Part shown: one piece after another, positions 1 through 8,692 of the stretch
Layout: every line of letters begins with the position of its first letter
How positions within the stretch are numbered: the stretch's first letter is position 1
Source: an uncultured Lachnobacterium sp.
GTDB lineage: Bacteria; Bacillota; Clostridia; Lachnospirales; Lachnospiraceae
DNA: 64,000 nt
Reading direction: 5' to 3'
Assembly: GCA_900546625.1 (NCBI GenBank)
Contig: URDU01000001.1
Location: 62,001-126,000 of the forward strand
The notes under the pieces: generated by a model
Seen by the model: only the letters and a program-made list of their open reading frames with translations
What the model was told of the DNA's origin: nothing
The model's database searches: none
Program-made: the position numbers and the translations under genes

Positions 1-1413
1 ATATCAGGCGGTATGACAGCTTCGACAGGGCAGAAGGCTATGTCACAAACAGCCAAGCAGTCCGGTATTGACTTTAAAAGCTATCTTGGCAGCCGAACAG
101 CAGTGCAGGATAATGGTACTACGTTTTTAAACCAAAGCAGTTCTTACGCTGTAAATAAAAATACTGCAAAGGAAATGAGCATCAAAACTGCTTCAAATAG
201 CAGCATCACAGACAAAAAAGCACAGGAAATCACAGATGATATATCTTCGCAGATAGTTGAAAAGGTAACTGATGACCTCGATATATCTGAGGATGAGCTT
301 AATAATGCAATGCAGCTTCTTGGACTGACAGCTATGGATTTACTAAATCCCGCAAATCTGGCGGTCTTATATTGTGAGGTTACAGGAAGTGTATCTGATC
401 CACAGGCGCTTGTGCTAAATGCTGACTTTACTGCATTGTTTAATGATATGTCTCAGATTGCATCTGAAAATGCTGCACAGCTTGATTTATTATCACAGCT
501 TACTGCTTCAGATGATGGTGAAATACTAAATGCAGATATGATTTCTTCGGCTGATGCACCGGATACCACTGAATCGTCCGGTAGTGTAAATACACCGGAA
601 AAAACAGCTGACAGCAGCTATGACGATACAGCAGCTTTAGGTCAGAATATAAACGACACAGCTGATGAAGCTGTTAAGGTATATGATGGCAGTACACAGG
701 ATGGCTCTTACCAAAACACAGACGAAGGCACTTCTTCGGGAGAAACAGGCAATGGTGTTACGTCAGGTGAAAATACCGACAAGTCTCAGACGAAGGTACA
801 GGCTGACAGCAGCCTTGATAATTCCGATGAACGCATATTGCAGCATGAAGATGACGCACACTCAGATAATTCAGCGCTTCATGTATCTGTCAGCGAACAG
901 CTTAATACCGATACTTCATTTGAGCTGTCACAGTCACAAAGCCGTTCGCGTGTTGATACGACCGATATCATCAGACAGATTGTTGACAGTATAAGTATAT
1001 CAAATACCACTGAAGAATCGGCGATTGAGCTTCAGCTTACACCTGAAAGCCTGGGAAGAATGTATATCAACGTATCTCAGAAGAATAGCGAGATAACAGC
1101 AAGAATTGCAGTTTCCAATGAGGCTGTAAAGGAAGCCTTACAGACGCAGATGGTCAATCTCAAGGAAGCCTTGAACAATTCCGGTATCAGGGTAAATGAG
1201 GTGGAAATTACAGTTGCATCACATGAGTTTGAGAGAAATCTCGAGCAGGGTGCTGCAAACGACAGCAGACAGCAGGAGAGCACGAATTCCTATAATGGCT
1301 CAAGCAGCTCTGACAGAGGAATAGACAGCGATATGATGCAGGCAAGTGATAAAGAAAGACTTGTGACACAGATTATGAGAGATAACGGAAATTCGGTAGA
1401 TTTCACAGCATAA
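1..1413 (+). CDS. fliK: Flagellar hook-length control protein FliK (5' end probably outside window)
   Basis: Secreted molecular ruler that sets hook length and switches the export gate (FlhB) from hook to filament substrates. The frame is open from base 1; the first in-window ATG at 13 has no convincing ribosome binding site, so the gene probably begins upstream. About 300 residues are low-complexity, rich in Ser, Thr, Asp and Gln, as is usual for FliK. The last ~150 residues hold the conserved FliK C-terminal domain (LQLTPESLGRMYINV, then a helix with VKEALQTQMVNLKEAL and an NEVEITVAS strand). It ends 23 bases before flgD, the standard order in Clostridia. Family call is firm from the C-terminus and the location; the N-terminal boundary is not. 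Confidence 0.88.
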   Translation: MSGGMTASTGQKAMSQTAKQSGIDFKSYLGSRTAVQDNGTTFLNQSSSYAVNKNTAKEMSIKTASNSSITDKKAQEITDDISSQIVEKVTDDLDISEDELNNAMQLLGLTAMDLLNPANLAVLYCEVTGSVSDPQALVLNADFTALFNDMSQIASENAAQLDLLSQLTASDDGEILNADMISSADAPDTTESSGSVNTPEKTADSSYDDTAALGQNINDTADEAVKVYDGSTQDGSYQNTDEGTSSGETGNGVTSGENTDKSQTKVQADSSLDNSDERILQHEDDAHSDNSALHVSVSEQLNTDTSFELSQSQSRSRVDTTDIIRQIVDSISISNTTEESAIELQLTPESLGRMYINVSQKNSEITARIAVSNEAVKEALQTQMVNLKEALNNSGIRVNEVEITVASHEFERNLEQGAANDSRQQESTNSYNGSSSSDRGIDSDMMQASDKERLVTQIMRDNGNSVDFTA

Positions 1414-1436
1414 GGTGTCATGAAAAAGGAGGACAA

Positions 1437-2150
1437 ATGGCAATTACAGCAAATGTTACAAACGGAAAGCTAGACAAGACAAATACCACTCCGACACAAA
1501 ACAGAAAAAAAAGCAGTACAAAAGCAAGTGGCTCAAATCTGGGCTATGATGATTTCTTAAAGCTTTTAAGTGCAGAGATGCAGTACCAGGATCCACTTGA
1601 GCCGACAAGCAACACCGACTATGTGGCACAGATGGCTACATTCTCACAGCTGGAGGCAACTCTTTCTATGAAGGAATCCATGGCATCGTCATATGACCAG
1701 ACTACAAAGAGTGCAGCACTTTCACTTGTGGGCAAGGAGGTTATTGTGACTGATAAGGACAGTGCTTCCGGATACTACAGTGGCAAGGTAGACTATGTTA
1801 CATATAAGGATGGCAAGATTCAGCTGTCTATCAATGAAAAAATGTACGATTACTCAAGTCTCTACTCTGTTTCAACAGACGAGTACTATGATGCGATTGT
1901 AAATTCAAGTACATTTTCAAGTCTTATAGCAAAGCTTCCAAAGATAGAGAATCTGACAACAGCTTCAAAGGACATCATAGAGGAAGCAAGAAAGTTGTAT
2001 GACGGGCTTTCGGATTATGGAAAGCAGTTTATAAATGCGAGTGATTACAGCAAGCTTCAGGCTTACGAGGATAAGCTAAAGAAGCTTATTGCGGCAGAAA
2101 AAAATAATCAGTCGGACAGTAAAGAAAACGATACAAATCAGACTGCGTGA
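1437..2150 (+). CDS. flgD: Flagellar hook capping protein FlgD with an extra C-terminal helical module
   Basis: Scaffold cap required for assembly of the hook. The start has a clear AGGAGG 6 bases upstream of ATG. Residues ~36-100 are the conserved FlgD N-terminal region (DDFLKLLSAEMQYQDPLEP, then FSQLEATLSM and ALSLVGKEV). A short beta-rich segment follows (~100-145). Residues ~165-219 do not look like the usual FlgD tail: LPKIENLTTASKDI, EEARKLYDGLSDYGKQFI and LQAYEDKLKKLI form the helical pattern found in repeat modules of Gram-positive surface proteins. The last 18 residues are Asn/Gln/Asp-rich. Total length 237 aa. The next gene starts 8 bases after the stop. Confidence 0.92.
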   Translation: MAITANVTNGKLDKTNTTPTQNRKKSSTKASGSNLGYDDFLKLLSAEMQYQDPLEPTSNTDYVAQMATFSQLEATLSMKESMASSYDQTTKSAALSLVGKEVIVTDKDSASGYYSGKVDYVTYKDGKIQLSINEKMYDYSSLYSVSTDEYYDAIVNSSTFSSLIAKLPKIENLTTASKDIIEEARKLYDGLSDYGKQFINASDYSKLQAYEDKLKKLIAAEKNNQSDSKENDTNQTA

Positions 2151-2158
2151 GGTGAATT

Positions 2159-2539
2159 ATGAAGAATATCATTAATAATTACTCATCCATAGAGCAGCTG
2201 ACAAACCAATATCTAAACAAGCAAAAATCTACAGACACGAAGACAAATGGTATATCCTTTGAGGATATATTAAAGCAGCAGACGCAGCCTGTTAAATTTT
2301 CAAAGCATGCAGCAATGCGGCTGACACAGAGAAATATTAATCTCTCCGACGACCAGAGCATGCGCCTTCAAAAGGGGATAGCGGCAGCAAATAGCAAGGG
2401 TGTAAACGATTCACTGGTGCTTGTGGATGATATGGCATTTATAGTAAATGTGCCAAGCAAGACTGTTGTCACTGCAATGGATCAGGCAGAAACTAATTCA
2501 AATGTATTTACAAATATTGATGGAGCGGTAATTATGTAG
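2159..2539 (+). CDS. Small flagellar operon protein (TIGR02530/flg_new-like)
   Basis: A 126-residue soluble protein between flgD and flgE, the usual place of the flagellar operon protein family TIGR02530 in Clostridia and Bacilli. The recognisable core is residues ~46-126: KFSKHAAMRLTQRNI, then RLQKGIAAANSKG, SLVLVDDMAFIVNVPS and TVVTAMD. The biochemical role is unknown; co-occurrence with hook genes suggests a part in hook assembly or its control. No signal peptide or membrane segment. Ribosome binding site is weak (GAGGTGAATT), suggesting translational coupling to flgD. Confidence 0.8.
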   Translation: MKNIINNYSSIEQLTNQYLNKQKSTDTKTNGISFEDILKQQTQPVKFSKHAAMRLTQRNINLSDDQSMRLQKGIAAANSKGVNDSLVLVDDMAFIVNVPSKTVVTAMDQAETNSNVFTNIDGAVIM

Positions 2540-2623
2540 CCGGACCTTTTAAGGAGGCAAGGGGCTTTTGAATGACAGAAAAAGCCCATACCGTCCATCC
2601 ATACTATAGGAGGACAAACAACT

Positions 2624-4057
2624 ATGATGAGATCACTTTATTCTGCTGTGTCAGGTCTCAAGACACATCAGACAAGAATGGATGTTATTGGTAACAACAT
2701 CGCAAACGTAAATACTGAGGCCTTTAAGGCATCTTCAGTGCGTTTCAGTGAGATTATGTACCAGACCACATCGGGCGCTTCGGCCGGAAACGGAGCTACA
2801 GGCACCGGTGGAAAGAATGCAAAGCAGATAGGTCTCGGTGTTAAGTCGGGTGCCACAGCTGTAAATATTACAGGAGCAGGTTCGGCTGAGACTACCGGCA
2901 ATCCATTTGATCTTAGATTAAACGACAAAAATTCGACCAACTTTTTTGTGGTAAGTGATGGAACAAACAGACTTTTCACCCGTGCCGGCGATTTCTATGT
3001 GGATGGCAACGGCTTTTTGTGCATGAGCTCTACAGGATACACATTGCAGGGCTGGCAGGTAGATGCAAAGGGCAATGTGATGAAGGATACCGTGTCATCA
3101 CTGCAGGTTATGTCGTCTGCTACTAAAACCTCAGCACCTGAGGCTACTACAAAGGCATATGTATCAGGAGTGCTTGACAAAAATGATGCCCAGGCAGCCG
3201 ACACCGGAAGAATCATAACCATAGGCTTTTTTGATGATCTGGGATATAACTATACTGCAAAGTTTGGTATTAAAAAGACGAATACCGATGGTACATACGA
3301 TGTAACTCTCAAGGATATCGTTGATTCTAAGGGTAATTCCATATTCGATGTGGACAGGGATGGTAATTTTATTACAAGCCAGGGTCCGAACGGACAGACA
3401 ATGTACTCATATAAAGGAAGGACTGTGGATCCACAGACTATATTCGAGGACGCTTCACTTGTGTTTGATCAGAGTGAGGGTACCTTTACATCAATTTCAA
3501 GTGCAAACTCACCGGCTGAAAAGACAATAAACCTGAATCTTTCTGTCTTAAACACACAGGATGCCTCAATCAACGGAAGTAATTTCAGCAATATAGAGGT
3601 GGATTTCAGCAAGTGCATGAACTATAACAACAACGGAACCTCTACTATCGGTGGTATGAACGGTGACTTGCAGGGAGATGGCAAGGGAAAAGCACTCGGA
3701 GCACTTACAGGTATATCTGTCAGTGACGACGGTAAGATATACGGTTCATATGACAATGGTAATACAGTTTTGCTCTGCCAGATAGCTGTAGCACAGTTTG
3801 CCAATGCATCGGGTCTTGAAAAAATCGGAGACAACTGCTACCAGAGCACATTAAACTCAGGTGAGTTTGATGGAATAGGAGTAGAAATATCGGCTGACGG
3901 AGGCTCTATCTCATCCGGAGAGCTTGAGATGTCAAACGTAGATTTATCTTCACAGTTTACTGATATGATTGTCACTCAGCGTGGTTTTCAGGCAAACTCA
4001 CGTGTCATCACTACATCTGATACACTTCTCGAGGAGCTTATCAATCTTAAGAGATAA
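2624..4057 (+). CDS. flgE: Flagellar hook protein FlgE
   Basis: Structural subunit of the flagellar hook. Start supported by AGGAGG 10-15 bases upstream. The N-terminus (MMRSLYSAVSGLKTHQ, then GNNIANVNTEAFK) is the rod/hook heptad region with the family signature; the C-terminus (LEMSNVDLSSQFTDMIVTQRGFQAN, read here as two parts: LEMSNVDLSSQF and TDMIVTQRGFQANSR, followed by TSDTLLEELINL) is the paired coiled-coil region. Length 477 aa, within the Gram-positive FlgE range. It is followed by a strong hairpin with a T-rich tail rather than by flbD. Confidence 0.95.
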   Translation: MMRSLYSAVSGLKTHQTRMDVIGNNIANVNTEAFKASSVRFSEIMYQTTSGASAGNGATGTGGKNAKQIGLGVKSGATAVNITGAGSAETTGNPFDLRLNDKNSTNFFVVSDGTNRLFTRAGDFYVDGNGFLCMSSTGYTLQGWQVDAKGNVMKDTVSSLQVMSSATKTSAPEATTKAYVSGVLDKNDAQAADTGRIITIGFFDDLGYNYTAKFGIKKTNTDGTYDVTLKDIVDSKGNSIFDVDRDGNFITSQGPNGQTMYSYKGRTVDPQTIFEDASLVFDQSEGTFTSISSANSPAEKTINLNLSVLNTQDASINGSNFSNIEVDFSKCMNYNNNGTSTIGGMNGDLQGDGKGKALGALTGISVSDDGKIYGSYDNGNTVLLCQIAVAQFANASGLEKIGDNCYQSTLNSGEFDGIGVEISADGGSISSGELEMSNVDLSSQFTDMIVTQRGFQANSRVITTSDTLLEELINLKR

Positions 4058-4070
4058 TAATTTCGCAAGG

Positions 4071-4117
4071 TATTGGGGGATGGCTTAGGCCATTTCCCAA
4101 TATTTTGTGTATTTTTT
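4071..4117 (+). terminator. Probable intrinsic terminator after flgE
   Basis: A 14-pair inverted repeat (arms 4071-4084 and 4089-4102, two G-T wobbles) closes a TTAG loop and is followed by TTTTGTGTATTTTTT. It lies 14 bases after the flgE stop, so it may end or attenuate transcription from the upstream hook genes inside the flagellar superoperon. Confidence 0.7.
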
Positions 4118-4144
4118 GACAAAAATATTATTTTTACATAGACA

Positions 4145-4173
4145 TTTACACTAAAATTTAGTAAAATTATAAC
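4145..4173 (+). promoter_or_regulatory. Candidate sigma-A promoter for motA
   Basis: TTTACA at 4145-4150, a 17-base spacer and TATAAC at 4168-4173, placed between the terminator after flgE and the motA start. It would restart transcription for motA and downstream genes. No sigma-28 pattern (TAAA/GCCGATAA) was seen here. The region is AT-rich, so a chance match is possible. Confidence 0.45.
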
Positions 4174-4216
4174 TAAGGTCATTCGACAAATATTTATTTA
4201 TGGAAGGTGTGTATAA

Positions 4217-5008
4217 GTGGATATAGCATCTCTTTTAGGAGTAATTCTTGGTATCGGAATGGTTTTGTTCGGTATCATTCAAAATGGTGGGGTACCAGCA
4301 TTATTAAACTTTCTTGATGCGCCCTCGGCAATTATCACGATAGGTGGTTCACTCTCGGCTGTGCTTTGCTCTAATAAGCTTTCGGGCTTTATAGCCGGAA
4401 TCAAGTCATTTGCACTTCCCTTTAAGGAAAAGAGCATAGACCCGGGAGAGACAATAAATAAAATAATAGAGCTGTCAAACGTCAGCCGTAAGGAGGGGCT
4501 TTTAGCTCTTGAGGAGGCTGCCGGCAGTATTGACGATGAATTCCTAAAGAAGGGCATTATGCTTGTAGTTGACGGTACGGATGCAGAGCTTGTAAGAGGC
4601 ATTCTTGAAACAGATATGCTAAGCATGGAGGAGCGTCATAAGAAAACAATTTCTTTCTGGGAGTTCTGGGGAGAGCAGGGACCTGCGTGGGGTATGATAG
4701 GTACGCTTATCGGTCTTATCAATATGCTTAAAAATCTTGAGGATTCTTCAACAATAGGCCCGAACATGGCTGTTGCCCTTGTTACTACATTCTACGGTTC
4801 ACTTATTGCCAACTGGCTGTGCGCCCCATTTGCAAACAAGCTTAAGGCTAACAACGAGCTTGAGCTCACTCTCAAGACTCTTATCATAGAAGGTCTGCTT
4901 TCCATTCAGGCGGGTGAAAACCCACGAGTTATTGAGGAAAAGCTCAAGTCCTTCCTTTCACCTGACAAGAGAGAGACTCTCTCACCAGAAGGCGGAGGTG
5001 AGGAATAG
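4217..5008 (+). CDS. motA: Flagellar motor stator protein MotA
   Basis: Membrane proton- or sodium-channel subunit that turns ion flow into torque on FliG. GTG start 7 bases after GGAAGGTG. Four membrane segments: near residues 4-22, 32-52, ~153-172 and ~182-202. Conserved features visible: the cytoplasmic loop with RKEGLLALEE, the third helix GPAWGMIGTLIGLI and the fourth VALVTTFYGSLIANW, then LSIQAGENPRVIEEKL. 263 aa, a normal length. Its TAG stop shares one base with the GTG start of motB, so the pair is translationally coupled. Confidence 0.96.
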   Translation: MDIASLLGVILGIGMVLFGIIQNGGVPALLNFLDAPSAIITIGGSLSAVLCSNKLSGFIAGIKSFALPFKEKSIDPGETINKIIELSNVSRKEGLLALEEAAGSIDDEFLKKGIMLVVDGTDAELVRGILETDMLSMEERHKKTISFWEFWGEQGPAWGMIGTLIGLINMLKNLEDSSTIGPNMAVALVTTFYGSLIANWLCAPFANKLKANNELELTLKTLIIEGLLSIQAGENPRVIEEKLKSFLSPDKRETLSPEGGGEE

Positions 5009-5835
5009 TGGCGAAAAGGAGACCTGAGGATCCGCCAAAGGGAGCGCCGGCCTGGCAGTCGACCTTCTCGGATCTTATGAACCTGCTTTTATGCTTTTTC
5101 GTGCTCTTATTCTCTATGTCAACTGTTGACGCTGAGAAATTCCAGCTCGTCATTGCGTCACTGACAAGCAGTGTGAGCGTTTTGCCGGGAGGCAGTTCAT
5201 CTATAGGTGATGGCAAGCTTGTGGGAGCAGGAGTCAGCCAGCTTGAGTTTTTGGACAAGTATTATAACGATCTGGCCAATTCCAAGTCAAATACCGAAAG
5301 CACCACAGAGGGTGATGACAAGAACGCCAAAGAGCAGTATGAGCAGATGGAGCTTTCTGAATCCGAGAAAATGTCGGAGCAGATAGAAAAACAGCTTGAA
5401 AACACAAGCTTACAGGATGCTGTTGAGGTTGATTTCAATGCACAGTACGTGCAGCTGAGCTTGAATGGTGCCCTATTGTTTGAATCGGGTAAGTCTGATG
5501 TAATGGAAGAGGCGTATCCTGTAGTGAACAAGATTTCATCTATTTTAGCTACATATCAGGATAATCTGATAGAGATTGAAGGACATACTGACAATGTTCC
5601 GGTTTCATCACGCTCTAAGTATGAGAGCAATGATGTGCTTTCTATGTACAGAGCACTGAGTGTTGCAAATTATATAAGGGACAAAACAAGCTTAAATCCT
5701 GCCCATATAAAGTCATCCGGCAGAGGAGACTATGATCCGGTTGCGGATAACTCCACTCCTGAGGGACGAGCAAGGAACAGACGTGTAGAGATTAAGGTGT
5801 ATAATTCTTACAATTCAGAGTTCAATACCAATTAA
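5008..5835 (+). CDS. motB: Flagellar motor stator protein MotB
   Basis: Stator partner of MotA that anchors the unit to peptidoglycan. GTG start overlapping motA. One membrane helix at ~23-40, preceded by the ion-binding aspartate D22 in STFSDLMNLL. A charged Glu/Lys/Ser-rich linker (~90-135) joins it to the OmpA-like peptidoglycan-binding domain (~145-268: IEIEGHTDNVPVSS, VANYIRDK, SSGRGDYDPVA, NRRVEIKV). 275 aa. The aspartate and the OmpA signature are intact, so it should be functional. Confidence 0.96.
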   Translation: MAKRRPEDPPKGAPAWQSTFSDLMNLLLCFFVLLFSMSTVDAEKFQLVIASLTSSVSVLPGGSSSIGDGKLVGAGVSQLEFLDKYYNDLANSKSNTESTTEGDDKNAKEQYEQMELSESEKMSEQIEKQLENTSLQDAVEVDFNAQYVQLSLNGALLFESGKSDVMEEAYPVVNKISSILATYQDNLIEIEGHTDNVPVSSRSKYESNDVLSMYRALSVANYIRDKTSLNPAHIKSSGRGDYDPVADNSTPEGRARNRRVEIKVYNSYNSEFNTN

Positions 5836-5852
5836 TCCGGAAAGGAATGCAT

Positions 5853-6374
5853 ATGAAAAAGAATTTAATTTCAGTACTGATTTTAGCACTTTGCTTTGCA
5901 AACCTTGTGCTTACAGCACTGCTTATATTTACAATAATACCTGAGACAAAAAAGGCAAATAACCTGATAGATCAGGTGTGTCAGGCTATATCACTGGATT
6001 TAAACAGTGGCGCTGCCACAAGTGGTTCACAGCTGCCACAGGATCAGATTGTTGATTATGCACTTACAGCCGATGGTGATACACTTACCTTCAATTTTGC
6101 CCCATCTGAGGATGGCAATACTCATTATCTTGTTTGTGGCATATCACTTTCACTCAACAAAAAGAGTGACGGATATAAGACCTACGGCGAGGATCTGTCC
6201 ACCAAGAAAAATGTTATCTTAGCAGACATTACAGACATAATAGGCGATTACACAATGGAACAGTTCAACACAGATAAGAGTGCTGTTCATGATAAGATTC
6301 TCAAAACTCTCCAGAAGAAATTCGGAGCAGACTATATAGTAGATGTAAACATTGTATCTTCACTTACCCAGTGA
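5853..6374 (+). CDS. fliL: Flagellar basal body-associated protein FliL
   Basis: Single-pass inner-membrane protein that surrounds and supports the stator. ATG 5853 sits 7 bases after AAAGGA and is preferred over ATG 5847, which is too close to that site. One N-terminal membrane helix (~residues 5-27, LISVLILALCFANLVLTAL) is followed by an extracytoplasmic FliL domain (~60-173) with the closing pattern KILKTLQKKFG and DVNIVSSL. Similarity is mainly in topology, length (173 aa) and the motB-fliM context. Confidence 0.85.
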   Translation: MKKNLISVLILALCFANLVLTALLIFTIIPETKKANNLIDQVCQAISLDLNSGAATSGSQLPQDQIVDYALTADGDTLTFNFAPSEDGNTHYLVCGISLSLNKKSDGYKTYGEDLSTKKNVILADITDIIGDYTMEQFNTDKSAVHDKILKTLQKKFGADYIVDVNIVSSLTQ

Positions 6375-6452
6375 TGATTTCTTTACAAATACTTATGCCG
6401 GTATTAAAACAGGCAGATATTTAATAATTTGGATACAGGTGGTGATTAACAG

Positions 6453-7433
6453 ATGGGTGATGTTTTATCTCAGAGTGAGATAGACAATCTGCTCAATGCC
6501 CTAAGCAGCGGCGAGCTTGATGTAGATGAAATAAAAGAAAATAGTGAACAGACGGTCAAAGACTATGATTTCGCCCGCCCATCTAAGTTTTCAAAGGAAC
6601 ATCTAAGGACCCTTGAAATAATATTTGAGCATTATGGAAGACTTCTTACAACAAACCTTCCCGTTTATCTGCGAAAATCAGTGCAGGTAGAGGTGATGAA
6701 CTCGGAGGCGGTTACATATTCTGAATTCACAAATGCACTTTCAAATCCGGTGCTGCTTGGCATTGTCAATTTCGCACCATTGCAGGGAAACATAATAATT
6801 GAAATGGCTTCCGGTCTTGGATATGCTATTGTAGACCGTATGCTTGGCGGAAGAGGAGACTCTCTCGATAAGACGAGAGAGTTTTCGGAGATTGAGCTTT
6901 TGATTATTGAGCGTATTTTGGTTATATGCATCAATCTGCTCAATGAGCCGTGGCAGAATGTGCTTGATATAAGCCCTCATTTAGAGCGGATTGAGACCAA
7001 TTCCCAGTATGCACAGATTATATCTCCAAGCGAGATGATAGCTATTATCACTATGAATATAAAGATTGGTGATGTTGAGGGCTTGATGAATATATGTCTG
7101 CCTTATATCACACTTGAGTCTGTTATAGATAAGCTGAATACCAGATACTGGTATTCTAACATACAAAATCATGATGAAACCAACTATAGAAATGCCATAG
7201 AAAGCCTTATTCAAAAATCGCAGATTCCGGTCAAGGCGGTACTTGGCAAGAGTCTTATATCAGTAAAGGATTTTTCTACACTTGTGCCGGGGGATGTAAT
7301 AAGGCTTGACACCAATGTGGATGATGAGTTGGACATCTATGTAGGAAATATCAAAAAGTTTACTGCACTACCTGGTTCTTCCGGTGAGAAATATGCGGTA
7401 AGAATTACATCAGTAGTCAGAGAGGAGCAATAA
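6453..7433 (+). CDS. fliM: Flagellar motor switch protein FliM
   Basis: C-ring switch protein that binds phosphorylated CheY. The N-terminal CheY-binding peptide LSQSEIDNLLNAL is intact, followed by the CheC-like middle domain (~40-230, DFARPSKFSKEHLRTLEIIFEH; VDRMLGGRG) and the C-terminal SpoA domain (~250-326, VKAVLGKSLISVKDFSTLVPGD). 326 aa. It carries its CheY-binding peptide although no cheY is found in this operon. The stop is 3 bases before fliY. Confidence 0.96.
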   Translation: MGDVLSQSEIDNLLNALSSGELDVDEIKENSEQTVKDYDFARPSKFSKEHLRTLEIIFEHYGRLLTTNLPVYLRKSVQVEVMNSEAVTYSEFTNALSNPVLLGIVNFAPLQGNIIIEMASGLGYAIVDRMLGGRGDSLDKTREFSEIELLIIERILVICINLLNEPWQNVLDISPHLERIETNSQYAQIISPSEMIAIITMNIKIGDVEGLMNICLPYITLESVIDKLNTRYWYSNIQNHDETNYRNAIESLIQKSQIPVKAVLGKSLISVKDFSTLVPGDVIRLDTNVDDELDIYVGNIKKFTALPGSSGEKYAVRITSVVREEQ

Positions 7434-7436
7434 ATC

Positions 7437-8651
7437 ATGGATGGAGTTTTATCGCAGGAGGAAATAAATGCATTGTTAAACAATAACGATGCTGCGGATT
7501 CGAGCGATGAGATATTGACGGAATCCGAAAAGGACGCGATTGGAGAAATTGCCAATATCAGTATGGGAACAGCTGCAACCACACTGTTTTCACTTGTAAA
7601 TAGAAGAGTAGAGATTTCTACACCTGTTGTTTCTTTTTCAAATTGGGACAAGATTGTTGACGAGTACGAAAAGCCGTGCGTATTTATAAAAATCGGATAC
7701 ACACAGGGTTTGAACGGAAGCAATATCCTCGTCCTGAAAGAAAAGGATGTTAAGATTATAACAGACCTTATGATGGGTGGGGATGGAACAAATATAAATG
7801 GTGAGATTGGCGAGCTGCACCTTAGTGCTATCAGTGAGGCAATGAACCAGATGATGGGGTCTTCCGCTACATCTCTTTCATCTATGCTCAATCGCACTAT
7901 CGATATCAGCCCGCCTATAGCAGAGGTTGTTGATTTGAAAAACACCTTAAACGAGGGCGAAATTGACAGCTTCCTGTCTGAAGAGTTTGTAAAGATTTCC
8001 TTCCGTATGGAGATTGGAGATCTTGTAGACAGTGAAATAATGCAGCTTTACCCGCCGACATTTGTTAAGGATATGTGTAAGGGGGTATCTCAGAATATGG
8101 AGCTTGATACACAAAGTGTGACAGAGGATGTTCCTCAAAGTTCAAACACCGCCACACAGGCTGCGCCTATACAACAGCCACAGGATGGTGGCAGCATGAA
8201 TAATGCTTCCGCAAACAATCAGAGCATGATAAACGAAAATATGATGAATCCGAATATGAATAGTCAGAACATGATGAATCAGGGAATGATGAACCAGAAT
8301 ATGGGGGCACAGAATATGATGGGCAATCAGGTAAATGTACAGACTGCTCAATTCACCCCTTTTGGAGCCATGCCAAATCAGGCCTACCAGCCGGAAAACA
8401 TTGATTTAATCATGGATGTCCCTCTTGAGGTGACTGTTGAGCTTGGCCGCACCAAAAAGTCTATTTCCGAGATACTTGATTTTGGCCCGGGCAAGATTAT
8501 AGAGCTTAACAAGCTCGCGGGAGAGCCTATAGACATTCTTGTCAATGGCAAATATGTAGCTAAGGGTGAGGTTGTCGTAATTGAGGAAAGCTTTGGTGTG
8601 CGAATCACTGAGATAGTCAATTCAAAGATAAACACCGGAAAAACAAAATAG
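7437..8651 (+). CDS. fliY: Flagellar motor switch phosphatase FliY (FliN-type)
   Basis: C-ring protein that also dephosphorylates CheY-P. Domains: N-terminal CheY-binding peptide (VLSQEEINALLNN, 4-16); CheC-like phosphatase domain with two active-site helices (EIANISMGTAATTL ~38-50 and ISEAMNQMMGSSATSL ~132-147); a linker; and a FliN SpoA domain (~325-398, VPLEVTVELGRTKKSISEIL). The linker, residues ~254-296, is unusual: almost only Met, Asn, Gln and Gly in repeating NMMN/QNM units. 404 aa, long for the family because of the linker. Confidence 0.95.
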   Translation: MDGVLSQEEINALLNNNDAADSSDEILTESEKDAIGEIANISMGTAATTLFSLVNRRVEISTPVVSFSNWDKIVDEYEKPCVFIKIGYTQGLNGSNILVLKEKDVKIITDLMMGGDGTNINGEIGELHLSAISEAMNQMMGSSATSLSSMLNRTIDISPPIAEVVDLKNTLNEGEIDSFLSEEFVKISFRMEIGDLVDSEIMQLYPPTFVKDMCKGVSQNMELDTQSVTEDVPQSSNTATQAAPIQQPQDGGSMNNASANNQSMINENMMNPNMNSQNMMNQGMMNQNMGAQNMMGNQVNVQTAQFTPFGAMPNQAYQPENIDLIMDVPLEVTVELGRTKKSISEILDFGPGKIIELNKLAGEPIDILVNGKYVAKGEVVVIEESFGVRITEIVNSKINTGKTK

Positions 8652-8692
8652 TGTCGGCTGATATTTAACCAATACAATACAGAGGAATTAAA

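Noticed and set aside
7337-7945. 202-codon open frame on the - strand opposite fliM/fliY
   Set aside because: It is antisense to two well-supported flagellar genes, has no ribosome site and shows Ser/Ile-rich shadow composition.
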